Assembly: GCA_028704195.1 (NCBI GenBank)
Contig: JAQVLL010000057.1
Span: 1-9,029, forward strand
DNA: 9,029 nucleotides
Direction: 5' to 3'
Source of the DNA: Smithellaceae bacterium
GTDB taxonomy: Bacteria; Desulfobacterota; Syntrophia; Syntrophales; Smithellaceae
The position numbers were made by a program, and so were the translations under genes. Positions within the stretch are counted from its first letter, which is position 1. Each line of letters begins with the position of its first letter. The notes under the pieces are model-generated. The model was not told the origin of the DNA and made no database searches. It worked only from the letters and a program-made list of their open reading frames with translations. Positions 1-6,111 of the stretch are shown here, piece after piece.

Positions 1-648
1 TATCTGGAAGCCGACACGGTTGCCCATTGCGGTGATTCTCTTTTAGGAATGTTTGCCTATACGGTTGACTTTACCGATATTGCCACAGGATGGACGGAAC
101 AAAGGGCCGTCTGGGGCAAAGGAGAAACAGGCGTTCTGGAACAAATCAAAGATGTCGAAAAAATGCTCCCGTTTCCCCTCTTGGGCTTTGATTCCGACAA
201 TGGCAGTGAGTTCCTCAATTACCATCTCCTGCGTCATTTTCAGGACCGGAAACATCCCATAAACTTTACCCGCAGCAGAGCTTATCATAAAAACGACAAC
301 GCCCACATTGAACAAAAAAACTGGACGCATGTCCGCCAGTGGCTTGGCTATCAACGATTAGATAATCCGAAAGTCGTCCCGCTCATGAACAATCTCTACC
401 GTAACGAATGGCGTCTCTATCACAACTTCTTCCTGCCCTCTGTAAAACTCATTGAAAAAGAACGCATCGGATCGAAAACCATTAAAAAGCACGACTCCCC
501 CAAAACACCTTATCAAAGAATGATGAACTCGGAATATATTCCTCAAACCACAAAAGACGCTCTCACAAAACAACTTGAATCTCTCAACCCTTTTGCGTTA
601 AGAAACATCATAGAAATGAAGCTCAAAAAGATTACCAGGCTTCGGTAA
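1..648 (+). CDS. IS transposase, DDE/rve integrase core (5' truncated by window edge)
   Basis: This is the C-terminal 215 codons of a transposase; the reading frame is open from base 1, so the N-terminal helix-turn-helix part lies outside the window. It would catalyse DNA strand transfer for an insertion sequence. The RNase-H-like catalytic triad can be placed, counting from the first codon of the window: D5 in EADTVAHCG, D66 in FDSDNGSEF and E104 in NDNAHIEQKNW, with 37 residues between the last two, as expected for an rve-type DDE core. The motif YHKNDNAHIEQKNWTHVR and the tail LNPFALRNIIEMKLKKI resemble the integrase-core transposases annotated ISNCY or IS481-like that are common in anaerobic Desulfobacterota; this subfamily assignment is from memory. 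The frame has no internal stop or frameshift in the visible part, so the element may be active. The first ATG at base 49 is internal to the catalytic domain and is not the true start. Confidence 0.88.
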   Translation, partial: YLEADTVAHCGDSLLGMFAYTVDFTDIATGWTEQRAVWGKGETGVLEQIKDVEKMLPFPLLGFDSDNGSEFLNYHLLRHFQDRKHPINFTRSRAYHKNDNAHIEQKNWTHVRQWLGYQRLDNPKVVPLMNNLYRNEWRLYHNFFLPSVKLIEKERIGSKTIKKHDSPKTPYQRMMNSEYIPQTTKDALTKQLESLNPFALRNIIEMKLKKITRLR

Positions 649-716
649 CATCTTTTGTGAGGCAACGTTCTTGCCACACGTTCTTCTTTCGGTAACATTT
701 ATTAATGAGGCAATAG
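641..716 (+). repeat. Two diverged direct repeats at the IS end
   Basis: Copy one begins at 641 (TTCGGTAACATCTTTTGTGA then GGCAAC) and copy two at 688 (TTCGGTAACATTTATTAATGA then GGCAAT). The repeat spacing is 47 bp. The first copy overlaps the last codons and the stop codon of the transposase. Between them are a second short direct repeat, ACGTTCTT at 665-672 and 678-685, and a small inverted repeat GGCAA/TTGCC at 661-675. The arrangement suggests tandem transposase-binding sites at the right end of the element. Confidence 0.5.
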
Positions 717-790
717 GCAAAACGGAGCCTTGGAACAGGAACAGGTGGCGAGTTAAGGCATGAACACAGGGAATTTTATGATTGTTTTAC

Positions 791-1480
791 TTAGCTTGTC
801 ATCTTTTCCATGGCAACGTTGGACAACGGACGATTCCCGCCCTTTCTTTTTTTCCCCTCGCGGAGCACAAAGGCGGGGATAAAAATAAAGTTCAGGGTTT
901 CTTTGACCATCTCGATGTATTTCTTGCGATTGAGATTCAGCATGGGGCGGAAAGCATTTTCCCCGGAGACAAAACAGTGCATCCCGTGCATGATGCTCAT
1001 CACTTCCATCATGGCCCTGGGTGACGGGTGTTTGGCGTCCTTTGTCAGGTCCATGGCGCGGGCAATATCGCCGCTGAATTCCGGTACCTTGAAATCAATG
1101 TCAACCTCGTTTCTTGTTCTGCTGAAATAATGAAGACGGACGAGGTTCGATATCTCAGGATAGTCAAACAAATAATCCGTCATCATGTCGATGGAAATTT
1201 TCAGACGCTCTTCCAGAGAGCTGCCGTGGACAACCTTCTCCACCTTCAGAAGCTGTTTTCCCAAATCATTGTTCACATCCATGACAACGGCTTCATAGAG
1301 GTCATTTTTATCGCCCCAGTGATAGTGAAGGGTGGAAATATCGATTCCTACTTCCCCGGCAATCATGCGTGTTGTCGTCCCGTGGAAACCGTATTCGCCA
1401 AAAATACGACGTGCAACGGCAAGAATCTTTGCCTTCATGGATGCAGGATTTTTACGGGCCTTTTCGAGTGTTGATCTCAT
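791..1480 (-). CDS. TetR/AcrR-family transcriptional regulator
   Basis: A one-component repressor-type regulator of 229 residues, slightly longer than the usual ~200. The N-terminal TetR DNA-binding domain spans about residues 15-62: KAKILAVARRIFGEYGFHG is helix 1, then TTRMIAGEVGIDISTLHYHW is the helix-turn-helix, followed by GDKNDLYEAV, matching the family pattern of an aromatic pair after the recognition helix and K-x-x-L-Y. The C-terminal half (about 80-205) is helical and would hold the ligand pocket and dimer interface; its ligand cannot be read from sequence. The last 25 residues are a basic tail. The start is supported by GGAG (reverse complement of 1488-1491) seven bases before the ATG. 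The gene is divergent from the activase/glycyl radical enzyme fusion, with 378 bp between the two starts, so it may regulate that gene, itself, or both. No partner gene shares its transcript in the window. Confidence 0.9.
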   Translation of the reverse strand: MRSTLEKARKNPASMKAKILAVARRIFGEYGFHGTTTRMIAGEVGIDISTLHYHWGDKNDLYEAVVMDVNNDLGKQLLKVEKVVHGSSLEERLKISIDMMTDYLFDYPEISNLVRLHYFSRTRNEVDIDFKVPEFSGDIARAMDLTKDAKHPSPRAMMEVMSIMHGMHCFVSGENAFRPMLNLNRKKYIEMVKETLNFIFIPAFVLREGKKRKGGNRPLSNVAMEKMTS

Positions 1481-1602
1481 GATGTAACTCCATATTCATT
1501 GATTCTTCATTGAATTGTTCAGACAAAATCTTCAAAGCCTGCTTCCTGGAAATATCATCCATCCGGGAATATTGTATGGTTTTCTTTAAACTACGCAGTT
1601 GA

Positions 1603-1633
1603 ATTAAGTATGAGAATAATGGCCATGCGTCAA
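1603..1633 (-). promoter_or_regulatory. Weak candidate promoter for tetR
   Basis: Reading leftward, a TTGACG -35-like hexamer (reverse complement of 1628-1633) is followed 19 bases later by CTTAAT (reverse complement of 1603-1608). The spacing is longer than ideal and the -10 matches only four of six consensus positions, so this is a tentative assignment; it would give a leader of about 115 bases before the tetR ATG. Confidence 0.25.
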
Positions 1634-1690
1634 GTTATTTTTGGTTTTGATGGGTTTTCGGCCTTCTTGTCAGGTATAAGTAACCGAATC

Positions 1691-1704
1691 GATTTGATCA
1701 AATC
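1691..1704. promoter_or_regulatory. Perfect 14-bp palindrome, candidate operator
   Basis: GATTTGATCAAATC reads the same on both strands. It sits in the tetR/fusion divergent intergenic region, 23 bases upstream of the -35 element of the rightward promoter. TetR-family dimers bind palindromes of about this length or longer, so this is a natural candidate site for the neighbouring regulator; that link is inference. Confidence 0.4.
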
Positions 1705-1848
1705 AATACAGGGGGATTATCAGAGGCTTGACAACATGGCTTTCGATAAGGTTTAATGGCGCACAACAGCGAAATGGGAAAAAGAAGAATCAACCAGGCG
1801 GGCAGGAAACCGAACCAACCCTGGTTTACAGATTCAATCGTAATCATG
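1698..1848 (-). pseudogene. Possible remnant or small ORF of a membrane protein
   Basis: On the minus strand an ATG at 1848 opens a 49-codon frame ending at 1698. Its first ~30 residues contain a convincing hydrophobic membrane segment with aromatic flanks (WFGFLPAWLILLFPISLLCA) followed by a positively charged KPYRKP, the shape expected at the N-terminus of a membrane protein. The remaining residues look like unrelated read-through. No Shine-Dalgarno sequence precedes the ATG. It may be the 5' relic of a truncated membrane gene, or a chance frame opposite the leader of the fusion gene; I do not recognise a family. Confidence 0.22.
1728..1757 (+). promoter_or_regulatory. Sigma70-type promoter for the GRE fusion gene
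   Basis: A perfect -35 hexamer TTGACA (1728-1733) is followed after 18 bases by TTTAAT (1752-1757), five of six to the -10 consensus. Transcription would begin near 1764, giving a leader of about 95 bases to the ATG at 1859. It is the strongest rightward promoter-like sequence in the intergenic region and lies just downstream of the palindrome at 1691-1704. Confidence 0.5.
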
Positions 1849-1858
1849 GATCTGAAAA

Positions 1859-4800
1859 ATGGAAACCGCTCAGAACCATCAGCTTTTAAGACTGCAAGAC
1901 GATTCACCTGATGAGCGCCAGAGCACGCACACAGGCAGGTTAAACGTCCTGAAGATCCAGCGTACCTGTGTTCATGACGGCCCCGGCATCCGCACAACGA
2001 TTTTCTTCCGGGGATGCAGATTGAGGTGTCTGTGGTGCCAGAATCCGGAAGCGCTGTCCTTCCATCCAGGCCCGGTGCCTGACGAAAATTATTCGATTCC
2101 CGACATCATCGAACTTGTTTCGAGAGACAAAGATTATTATCACCAAACCAACGGCGGAGTGACCATGAGCGGCGGCGATCCCCTACTACAGGACCCGGAT
2201 ACCCTGATGCCTTTGCTGGAACCCTTAAGAAGAGAGAACATCCATGTGGCCGTTGAAACTTCCCTTCATGTGCCATGGGAAAATATCGAGAAGTTGGCAC
2301 CCTGCATCGATCTGTTCCTTGTTGACTTGAAAGTAGTCGGCGATGACATTCTCCATAAGAAATATACAGGACAGGACAGCAAAATAATCCGGGATAACAT
2401 CGGAAAACTGATTGCTTTAAACGCCAGGATAAAATTCCGCATGTTGATGGTCCCGGGTTACAATGACGGTGAAAGCCGTGTGACTGCGGCGGCGGATCTC
2501 CTGAAGTCTGTCTGTCACGACTCCATCGAGCTGCTGAAATACCACCGCATGTATGAAGAGAAAGCCAGGCGTCTCGGATTATCATCGGCATCGTTGAATA
2601 TCACAGATGACCAGAGCCTTGCCTCCGTAAAAGAAGCCGTTTTATTGTTCAAATCGTTTGGTATCAAAGCCGAGTGCTATGATTTGGATACTCCCAGGCA
2701 TAAAGCTGCTTTTTCCAGGCGCGTTTATGACATACAAAACGCTATCCGGGAAAGCGGTCGGAGTCTCTGCTTTGAAGCATCCAGACTGAAAACAGATTAC
2801 TACAAGAAGCACGGATTTAAGAAACCGACCCCCATTCACAGGGCGGAACGCCTGTCTTATGTTTTGAAAAACAAGAGCGTTATAATTTACCCCCGGGAAC
2901 TGCTGGTCGGTAATTTCACCGCCAGGCGATGCGGCGGCCAGATATGGGAAGAACACTACGGCGTTCTCTTCGCTTCAATTCTCCATCAGATCCATCGCCA
3001 GAAACCGGTCCCCTTTAAGTGTTCCTGGAAGGAAAGGTTTGACTTCTTTTACAGAACACTTCCTTTCTGGCTGAAACATTGCCTTTTAATGAAGGTCAAT
3101 AATTCGTTCTCCGGGTTTATGTTAACCATGGCACGCTCTTCCGAAAATGTTGCCGGGTTCAATAATAACATGGCGGCCTTTGCGCATTTTACCGTCAACT
3201 TTGAACGTATGCTTGAGCTGGGCACCACGGGGATCATCAGGGAAATTCAATCCGTGCAGAAAGAAAAGCCCGGCAATACCCGGGACTTTTACAAGGGTGC
3301 CGTCATTGCACTTCAGGCATTGGAAGCTTTTGCGGCACGGTATGCCGAGAGCCTGTCAAGACTCCGTCTGCAGGAAGCGGATCCTGAACGCCGCAAAGAA
3401 CTGGAAGAAATGGCCGCGATCTGCAGTCATGTCCCCAAATACCCTGCCCGCACATATCATGAAGCGCTCCAAAGCATGCTGTTTCTCCAGATTGCGATTT
3501 GTACAGAATCCTACGAGAATGCGATATCCCACGGACGCCTCGACCAGGTATTATATCCTTACTATAAAAAGGACAAAGAGACCGGTATCCTGGATTACGA
3601 CAAGGCGAAAGAACTGCTGGCCTTGTATATTCTCAAAATGGACGAAGCCATCCTGGTCAATGACGGCGACACCTATCTGAGAATAGGACGGCTCTTTGAG
3701 ACGATGTCTACGGACCAGGGGGTAACGGCCGGAGGTCTCGACAGAGACGGAATGGACGCCACCAATGACGTTACCTATATGCTGCTCGATATCTGCGAGC
3801 TGCAGCCTTACGCCTGCAACATGACCGCAAGGATTCATAAAGACAGCCCCACTCAATATCTGGACAGGCTTGCCGAGGTATATATCAACGGCGCCCCCAT
3901 GCCTGCCTTGTACAACGATGAAATTTACCTGGAGACCTTGAAAAAGCATTACCCCTCAACGCCCGCGGAGGATGCAAGAAATTACGCAATCATCGGTTGC
4001 GTTGAACCCAATGTGTCTGATGATCATTTCGGCAATACCGACTGCGCCAACGTGAACGTTGCCCTTCCCTTTCTGCAGGCCCTCAAAGGGGAGGAAGACG
4101 ATCTTTGGAATATCGGCTTCATCGATCAGCTGGAGAAAATGACTACGAAGTTTTTCGAGTATAACTGCCGCAGGGACAATCAATTTTCCAGATATGTCCT
4201 TTCAAAATACATGCTCGCCCGAAACCGTTTTAAAAAGAGAAGAACTGCCGCACCCAGGCCCCCCGCGAACATGGAGGAGCTGCTTCGGCGCTTTCAGGTG
4301 CGTTTGAATCATCTGACCAACTCCATCCTGGCCGATCACCAGAATATTGAGAAGGTCATTCGTGAAAACTTTACAACCCCCCTTTCATCCTCACTTTTCA
4401 AGGGTTGCATTGAAAGCGGAAAGGACCTGTGCGAAGGCGGCGCGACAATCAACAGCAGCGGCATTCAGGCGGTAGGAATCACGGACGTCGCGGATTCACT
4501 CTTTGCCATTGACGAGGTGGTCTATACCAAGAAACTGTATTCCATCCAAGACGTCATCAACGCCGTCAACAACAATTTTGCAGGGAGATATTTTCAGAAG
4601 GTAAGATCGGCATTGCTCGAGGTCCCGAAATTTGGTCACGACGGTTCGCATGAAGCAGTCGAATGGGTGAACAAAACACTACAGATTTACATAAACGCAT
4701 TGAACTCGGTTGCAAACTGTCCAAGAGGCGGCATCTATGCCGCGGGATATTATGCCCTGAATGTCAACGATGTTTATGGAAAGAAAACGCCTGCGTTGCC

Positions 4801-5197
4801 TTCAGGCAGATTGAGCGGCGTTTCTCTTGCCAACAGCGTTACCCCTCATTATGGAATGCAGACGGCGGATTTATTGTCGTCCCTCAATGCCGTTGCCGGG
4901 GTTGACTTTGTAAACTATGCACCCAACGGCACCACGGTGACATTCACGGTTGACTCGGCGCTGTTTCAGGGAACGGACGGAGTCAGAAACCTCTCCGGCA
5001 TCATCCGTACTTATTTTAATAAAGGCGGCATGCAGTTCCAGCCAAACGTCATTGACAGACAAATATTACTGGACGCATACGACAATCCCGGAAAATACCC
5101 CCATCTGCTGGTTCGTGTAGCCGGCTACTGCTCATACTTCAATGACCTTTCCGATGATTTGAAAAAGATTATTATCAACAGAACCTGTTATCGTTAG
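1859..5197 (+). CDS. Fusion: radical SAM glycyl radical enzyme activase + glycyl radical enzyme
   Basis: A single 1112-codon frame encodes two proteins that are normally separate. Residues ~28-275 are an activase: HDGPGIRTT, the radical SAM cluster motif CRLRCLWC (C53, C57, C60), SGGDP (104-108) for SAM binding, DLK (156-158), VPGYND and the late LLKYHRM motif. It would cut S-adenosylmethionine to make a 5'-deoxyadenosyl radical. The ferredoxin-like insert that usually follows the CxxxCxxC motif in non-PFL activases is absent. Residues ~286-1112 are a full-length glycyl radical enzyme (~825 residues): active-site thiyl Cys714 in GCVEP with Glu716, and C-terminal RVAGY with radical-bearing Gly1089, 23 residues from the end. 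Cys-Val-Glu is typical of diol dehydratase, choline lyase, isethionate lyase and aryl decarboxylase branches, not of pyruvate formate-lyase (Cys-Cys) or fumarate-adding synthases. The substrate is unknown. An in-frame TGA at 1853-1855 rules out an earlier start; the SD is weak (GGA at 1848-1850). The linker is only ~12 residues. No shell-protein or transporter gene is adjacent. Confidence 0.93.
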   Translation: METAQNHQLLRLQDDSPDERQSTHTGRLNVLKIQRTCVHDGPGIRTTIFFRGCRLRCLWCQNPEALSFHPGPVPDENYSIPDIIELVSRDKDYYHQTNGGVTMSGGDPLLQDPDTLMPLLEPLRRENIHVAVETSLHVPWENIEKLAPCIDLFLVDLKVVGDDILHKKYTGQDSKIIRDNIGKLIALNARIKFRMLMVPGYNDGESRVTAAADLLKSVCHDSIELLKYHRMYEEKARRLGLSSASLNITDDQSLASVKEAVLLFKSFGIKAECYDLDTPRHKAAFSRRVYDIQNAIRESGRSLCFEASRLKTDYYKKHGFKKPTPIHRAERLSYVLKNKSVIIYPRELLVGNFTARRCGGQIWEEHYGVLFASILHQIHRQKPVPFKCSWKERFDFFYRTLPFWLKHCLLMKVNNSFSGFMLTMARSSENVAGFNNNMAAFAHFTVNFERMLELGTTGIIREIQSVQKEKPGNTRDFYKGAVIALQALEAFAARYAESLSRLRLQEADPERRKELEEMAAICSHVPKYPARTYHEALQSMLFLQIAICTESYENAISHGRLDQVLYPYYKKDKETGILDYDKAKELLALYILKMDEAILVNDGDTYLRIGRLFETMSTDQGVTAGGLDRDGMDATNDVTYMLLDICELQPYACNMTARIHKDSPTQYLDRLAEVYINGAPMPALYNDEIYLETLKKHYPSTPAEDARNYAIIGCVEPNVSDDHFGNTDCANVNVALPFLQALKGEEDDLWNIGFIDQLEKMTTKFFEYNCRRDNQFSRYVLSKYMLARNRFKKRRTAAPRPPANMEELLRRFQVRLNHLTNSILADHQNIEKVIRENFTTPLSSSLFKGCIESGKDLCEGGATINSSGIQAVGITDVADSLFAIDEVVYTKKLYSIQDVINAVNNNFAGRYFQKVRSALLEVPKFGHDGSHEAVEWVNKTLQIYINALNSVANCPRGGIYAAGYYALNVNDVYGKKTPALPSGRLSGVSLANSVTPHYGMQTADLLSSLNAVAGVDFVNYAPNGTTVTFTVDSALFQGTDGVRNLSGIIRTYFNKGGMQFQPNVIDRQILLDAYDNPGKYPHLLVRVAGYCSYFNDLSDDLKKIIINRTCYR

Positions 5198-5253
5198 ATT
5201 CGGACCTTTTTAACATCATGTTTTGGCCTTTTTTTGCTTTCCCGTATGCTGAC

Positions 5254-5580
5254 TTATTCGCCTGAAACAATCACCTTATAAGATCCGTAGATCCCCAAAA
5301 TGTTCATGACATCCATATCAATATGGTTAACCTTTGTGATGCCGCCATTTTTCTTTGCGGCTTCGATACTGCAGTCCCCGACGGCGACCAGACCAAGCAC
5401 GCTCCTGCACTCCGCGACACCGGTCCTGGATGAAACGCCGTTGTTGCCGGTAGCTCCAAATGGCAATTTAACTCCCGTGTACAGTCCGCCCATCGGTATC
5501 ACCGTTGCGCAACCCATAAGCATAACAACGAGACCCAGCACAAAAGTAAACCAAAACTTTTTCATAATAACCTTCTTCAT
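5254..5580 (-). CDS. TRL-like family lipoprotein
   Basis: A 108-residue secreted lipoprotein. The N-terminus MKKVIMKKFW is followed by a hydrophobic signal segment and the lipobox LMGC, giving a mature protein starting at Cys24 that would be anchored in the membrane facing the periplasm. The body, with GGLYTGVKLPFGATGN, CRSVLGLVAVGDCSIEAAKK and NGGITKVNHIDMDVMNILG, matches the TRL-like family of small bacterial lipoproteins, whose role is not known. Two further cysteines (58 and 70) could form a disulfide. The start at 5580 is favoured by GGGAGG (reverse complement in 5591-5597) about nine bases upstream; the ATG at 5565 (residue 6) is an alternative. The gene is convergent with the fusion gene, with only 56 bp between the stop codons and no clear hairpin terminator there, and points away from dsrA. 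No operon partner is visible. Confidence 0.85.
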   Translation of the reverse strand: MKKVIMKKFWFTFVLGLVVMLMGCATVIPMGGLYTGVKLPFGATGNNGVSSRTGVAECRSVLGLVAVGDCSIEAAKKNGGITKVNHIDMDVMNILGIYGSYKVIVSGE

Positions 5581-5622
5581 GATAGCTTCCCTCCCTTGAT
5601 TCTTGATTGATGATCACGGCGT

Positions 5623-5631
5623 ATTATAGCA
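5623..5631 (-). promoter_or_regulatory. Extended -10 promoter of the lipoprotein gene
   Basis: On the minus strand TGCTATAAT combines a perfect TATAAT (reverse complement of 5623-5628) with the upstream TGn of an extended -10 element. It lies about 43 bases before the ATG and would start transcription near 5616. No good -35 is present at 17 bases, which extended -10 promoters can tolerate. Further upstream TTGACA-N17-TAAATT offers a second candidate. It overlaps a small inverted repeat, AAGGCA/TGCCTT (5690-5703). Confidence 0.4.
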
Positions 5632-5963
5632 AAGGCCGTCAATGATTGGATTCCAGCACGATAATCCCCTTTGAAATCCTCCAAAATTTAAGGCATCTGC
5701 CTTTGAATGTCAAACAGCAAATTTATTCCAATAAATCACTTTGATTATTTTTCGACAACCGTGTAGAATAAGCGAACTTGATTAAAATACTGGCAATCTT
5801 CCCTCTTTCTGGAATGAGCTTTTCTCATACGGTATCTCCTCTCCTTCACTTGCGGTATCATAATTCCCAATTGCCACGGGGCACATCCGCTTCCGCGGAC
5901 TCCGGGAAAAAAGAAATAGCGCAATTGTTTGTCTTTCATCAACGGACAACACAACTCTTCTTT
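5632..5963. other. Stretch with no convincing gene
   Basis: About 330 bases between the lipoprotein promoter and the dsr regulatory region. Several short open frames exist on both strands, but none has a Shine-Dalgarno sequence, a recognisable motif or family-like composition. Structures seen are the inverted repeat AAGGCA-TC-TGCCTT (5690-5703) and a small GC stem TCCGC-TTCC-GCGGA near 5887-5900 with no T-run on either side, so not an intrinsic terminator. No tRNA or other RNA gene is recognised. Confidence 0.5.
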
Positions 5964-5995
5964 CCATGAACCTGATCCATGGATGATGTTCATGG
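5964..5995. promoter_or_regulatory. 32-bp interrupted nested palindrome upstream of dsrA
   Basis: Outer arms CCATGAAC (5964-5971) and GTTCATGG (5988-5995) are perfect inverted repeats of 8 bp. Exactly centred between them, with 3-bp spacers, is the 10-bp perfect palindrome ATCCATGGAT (5975-5984). The axis of symmetry is at 5979/5980, about 110 bases before the inferred dsr transcription start. The arrangement looks like an activator site or paired binding site; as RNA it would also fold as a hairpin, but no T-tract follows. Confidence 0.45.
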
Positions 5996-6055
5996 CCCAA
6001 GAATCAGCAGCCTTTCCGGGCAGGCGGGCGGCACGCAGGTGACGGAACCTTTTAC

Positions 6056-6083
6056 TTGACATATTTCATAAAAATAGTACTAT
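6056..6083 (+). promoter_or_regulatory. Sigma70-type promoter of the dsr operon
   Basis: A perfect TTGACA (6056-6061) is followed after 16 bases by TACTAT (6078-6083), four of six to the -10 consensus. Transcription would start near 6090, leaving a leader of about 70 bases before dsrA. The -10 lies inside the perfect 12-bp palindrome AATAGTACTATT (6073-6084), so a protein bound there would block RNA polymerase. Confidence 0.55.
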
Positions 6084-6111
6084 TCATATTGTGAATGGTA
6101 TTCAATATTGA
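6083..6111. promoter_or_regulatory. Cluster of short inverted repeats at the dsr transcription start
   Basis: ATTCA (6083-6087), TGAAT (6092-6096) and ATTCA (6100-6104) alternate in orientation, and TCAATATTGA (6102-6111) is a perfect 10-bp palindrome. The core TTGTGAATGGTATTCAATA (6089-6107) has one good half-site TTGTGAA of the type bound by CRP/FNR-family or Rex regulators, but the other half is poor and the spacing is not canonical. It is a candidate operator, not an assigned one. Confidence 0.35.

Larger units (their letters stand above)
1..716 (+). mobile_element. Right part of an insertion sequence (left end outside window)
   Basis: The element consists of the transposase frame ending at 648 plus a short non-coding tail. 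The tail contains two copies of a repeat beginning TTCGGTAACAT (641 and 688) and ending GAGGCAA, which is the kind of sub-terminal arrangement used for transposase binding. The exact outer end cannot be fixed, because the opposite terminus and any target-site duplication are not in the window; it probably lies between 716 and the tetR stop codon at 791. Confidence 0.6.

Noticed and set aside
1756..1911. 51-codon rightward frame overlapping the start of the fusion gene (possible leader peptide)
   Set aside because: Its ATG lies within the proposed -10 element, upstream of the likely transcription start, and has no Shine-Dalgarno sequence; the frame is opposite the membrane-like minus frame and shows no protein-like pattern.
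3147..3680. Second rightward frame of 177 codons inside the fusion gene
   Set aside because: Shadow of the glycyl radical enzyme frame; rich in Arg/Trp/Cys with no family features.
5198..5253. Bidirectional terminator between the fusion gene and the lipoprotein gene
   Set aside because: There is a T7 run at 5233-5235 area (within CCTTTTTTTGC) but no GC-rich stem before it; AACAT-C-ATGTT has a one-base loop and cannot form a normal hairpin.
5887..5900. GC stem TCCGC-TTCC-GCGGA as an intrinsic terminator
   Set aside because: Followed by an A-run on the plus strand and not followed by a T-run on the minus strand, and there is no upstream gene on either strand ending here.
5745..6062. Minus-strand 105-codon frame upstream of dsrA
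   Set aside because: No Shine-Dalgarno sequence, no recognisable motif, and it runs through the 32-bp palindrome and the -35 region of the dsr promoter; composition looks like translated non-coding DNA.
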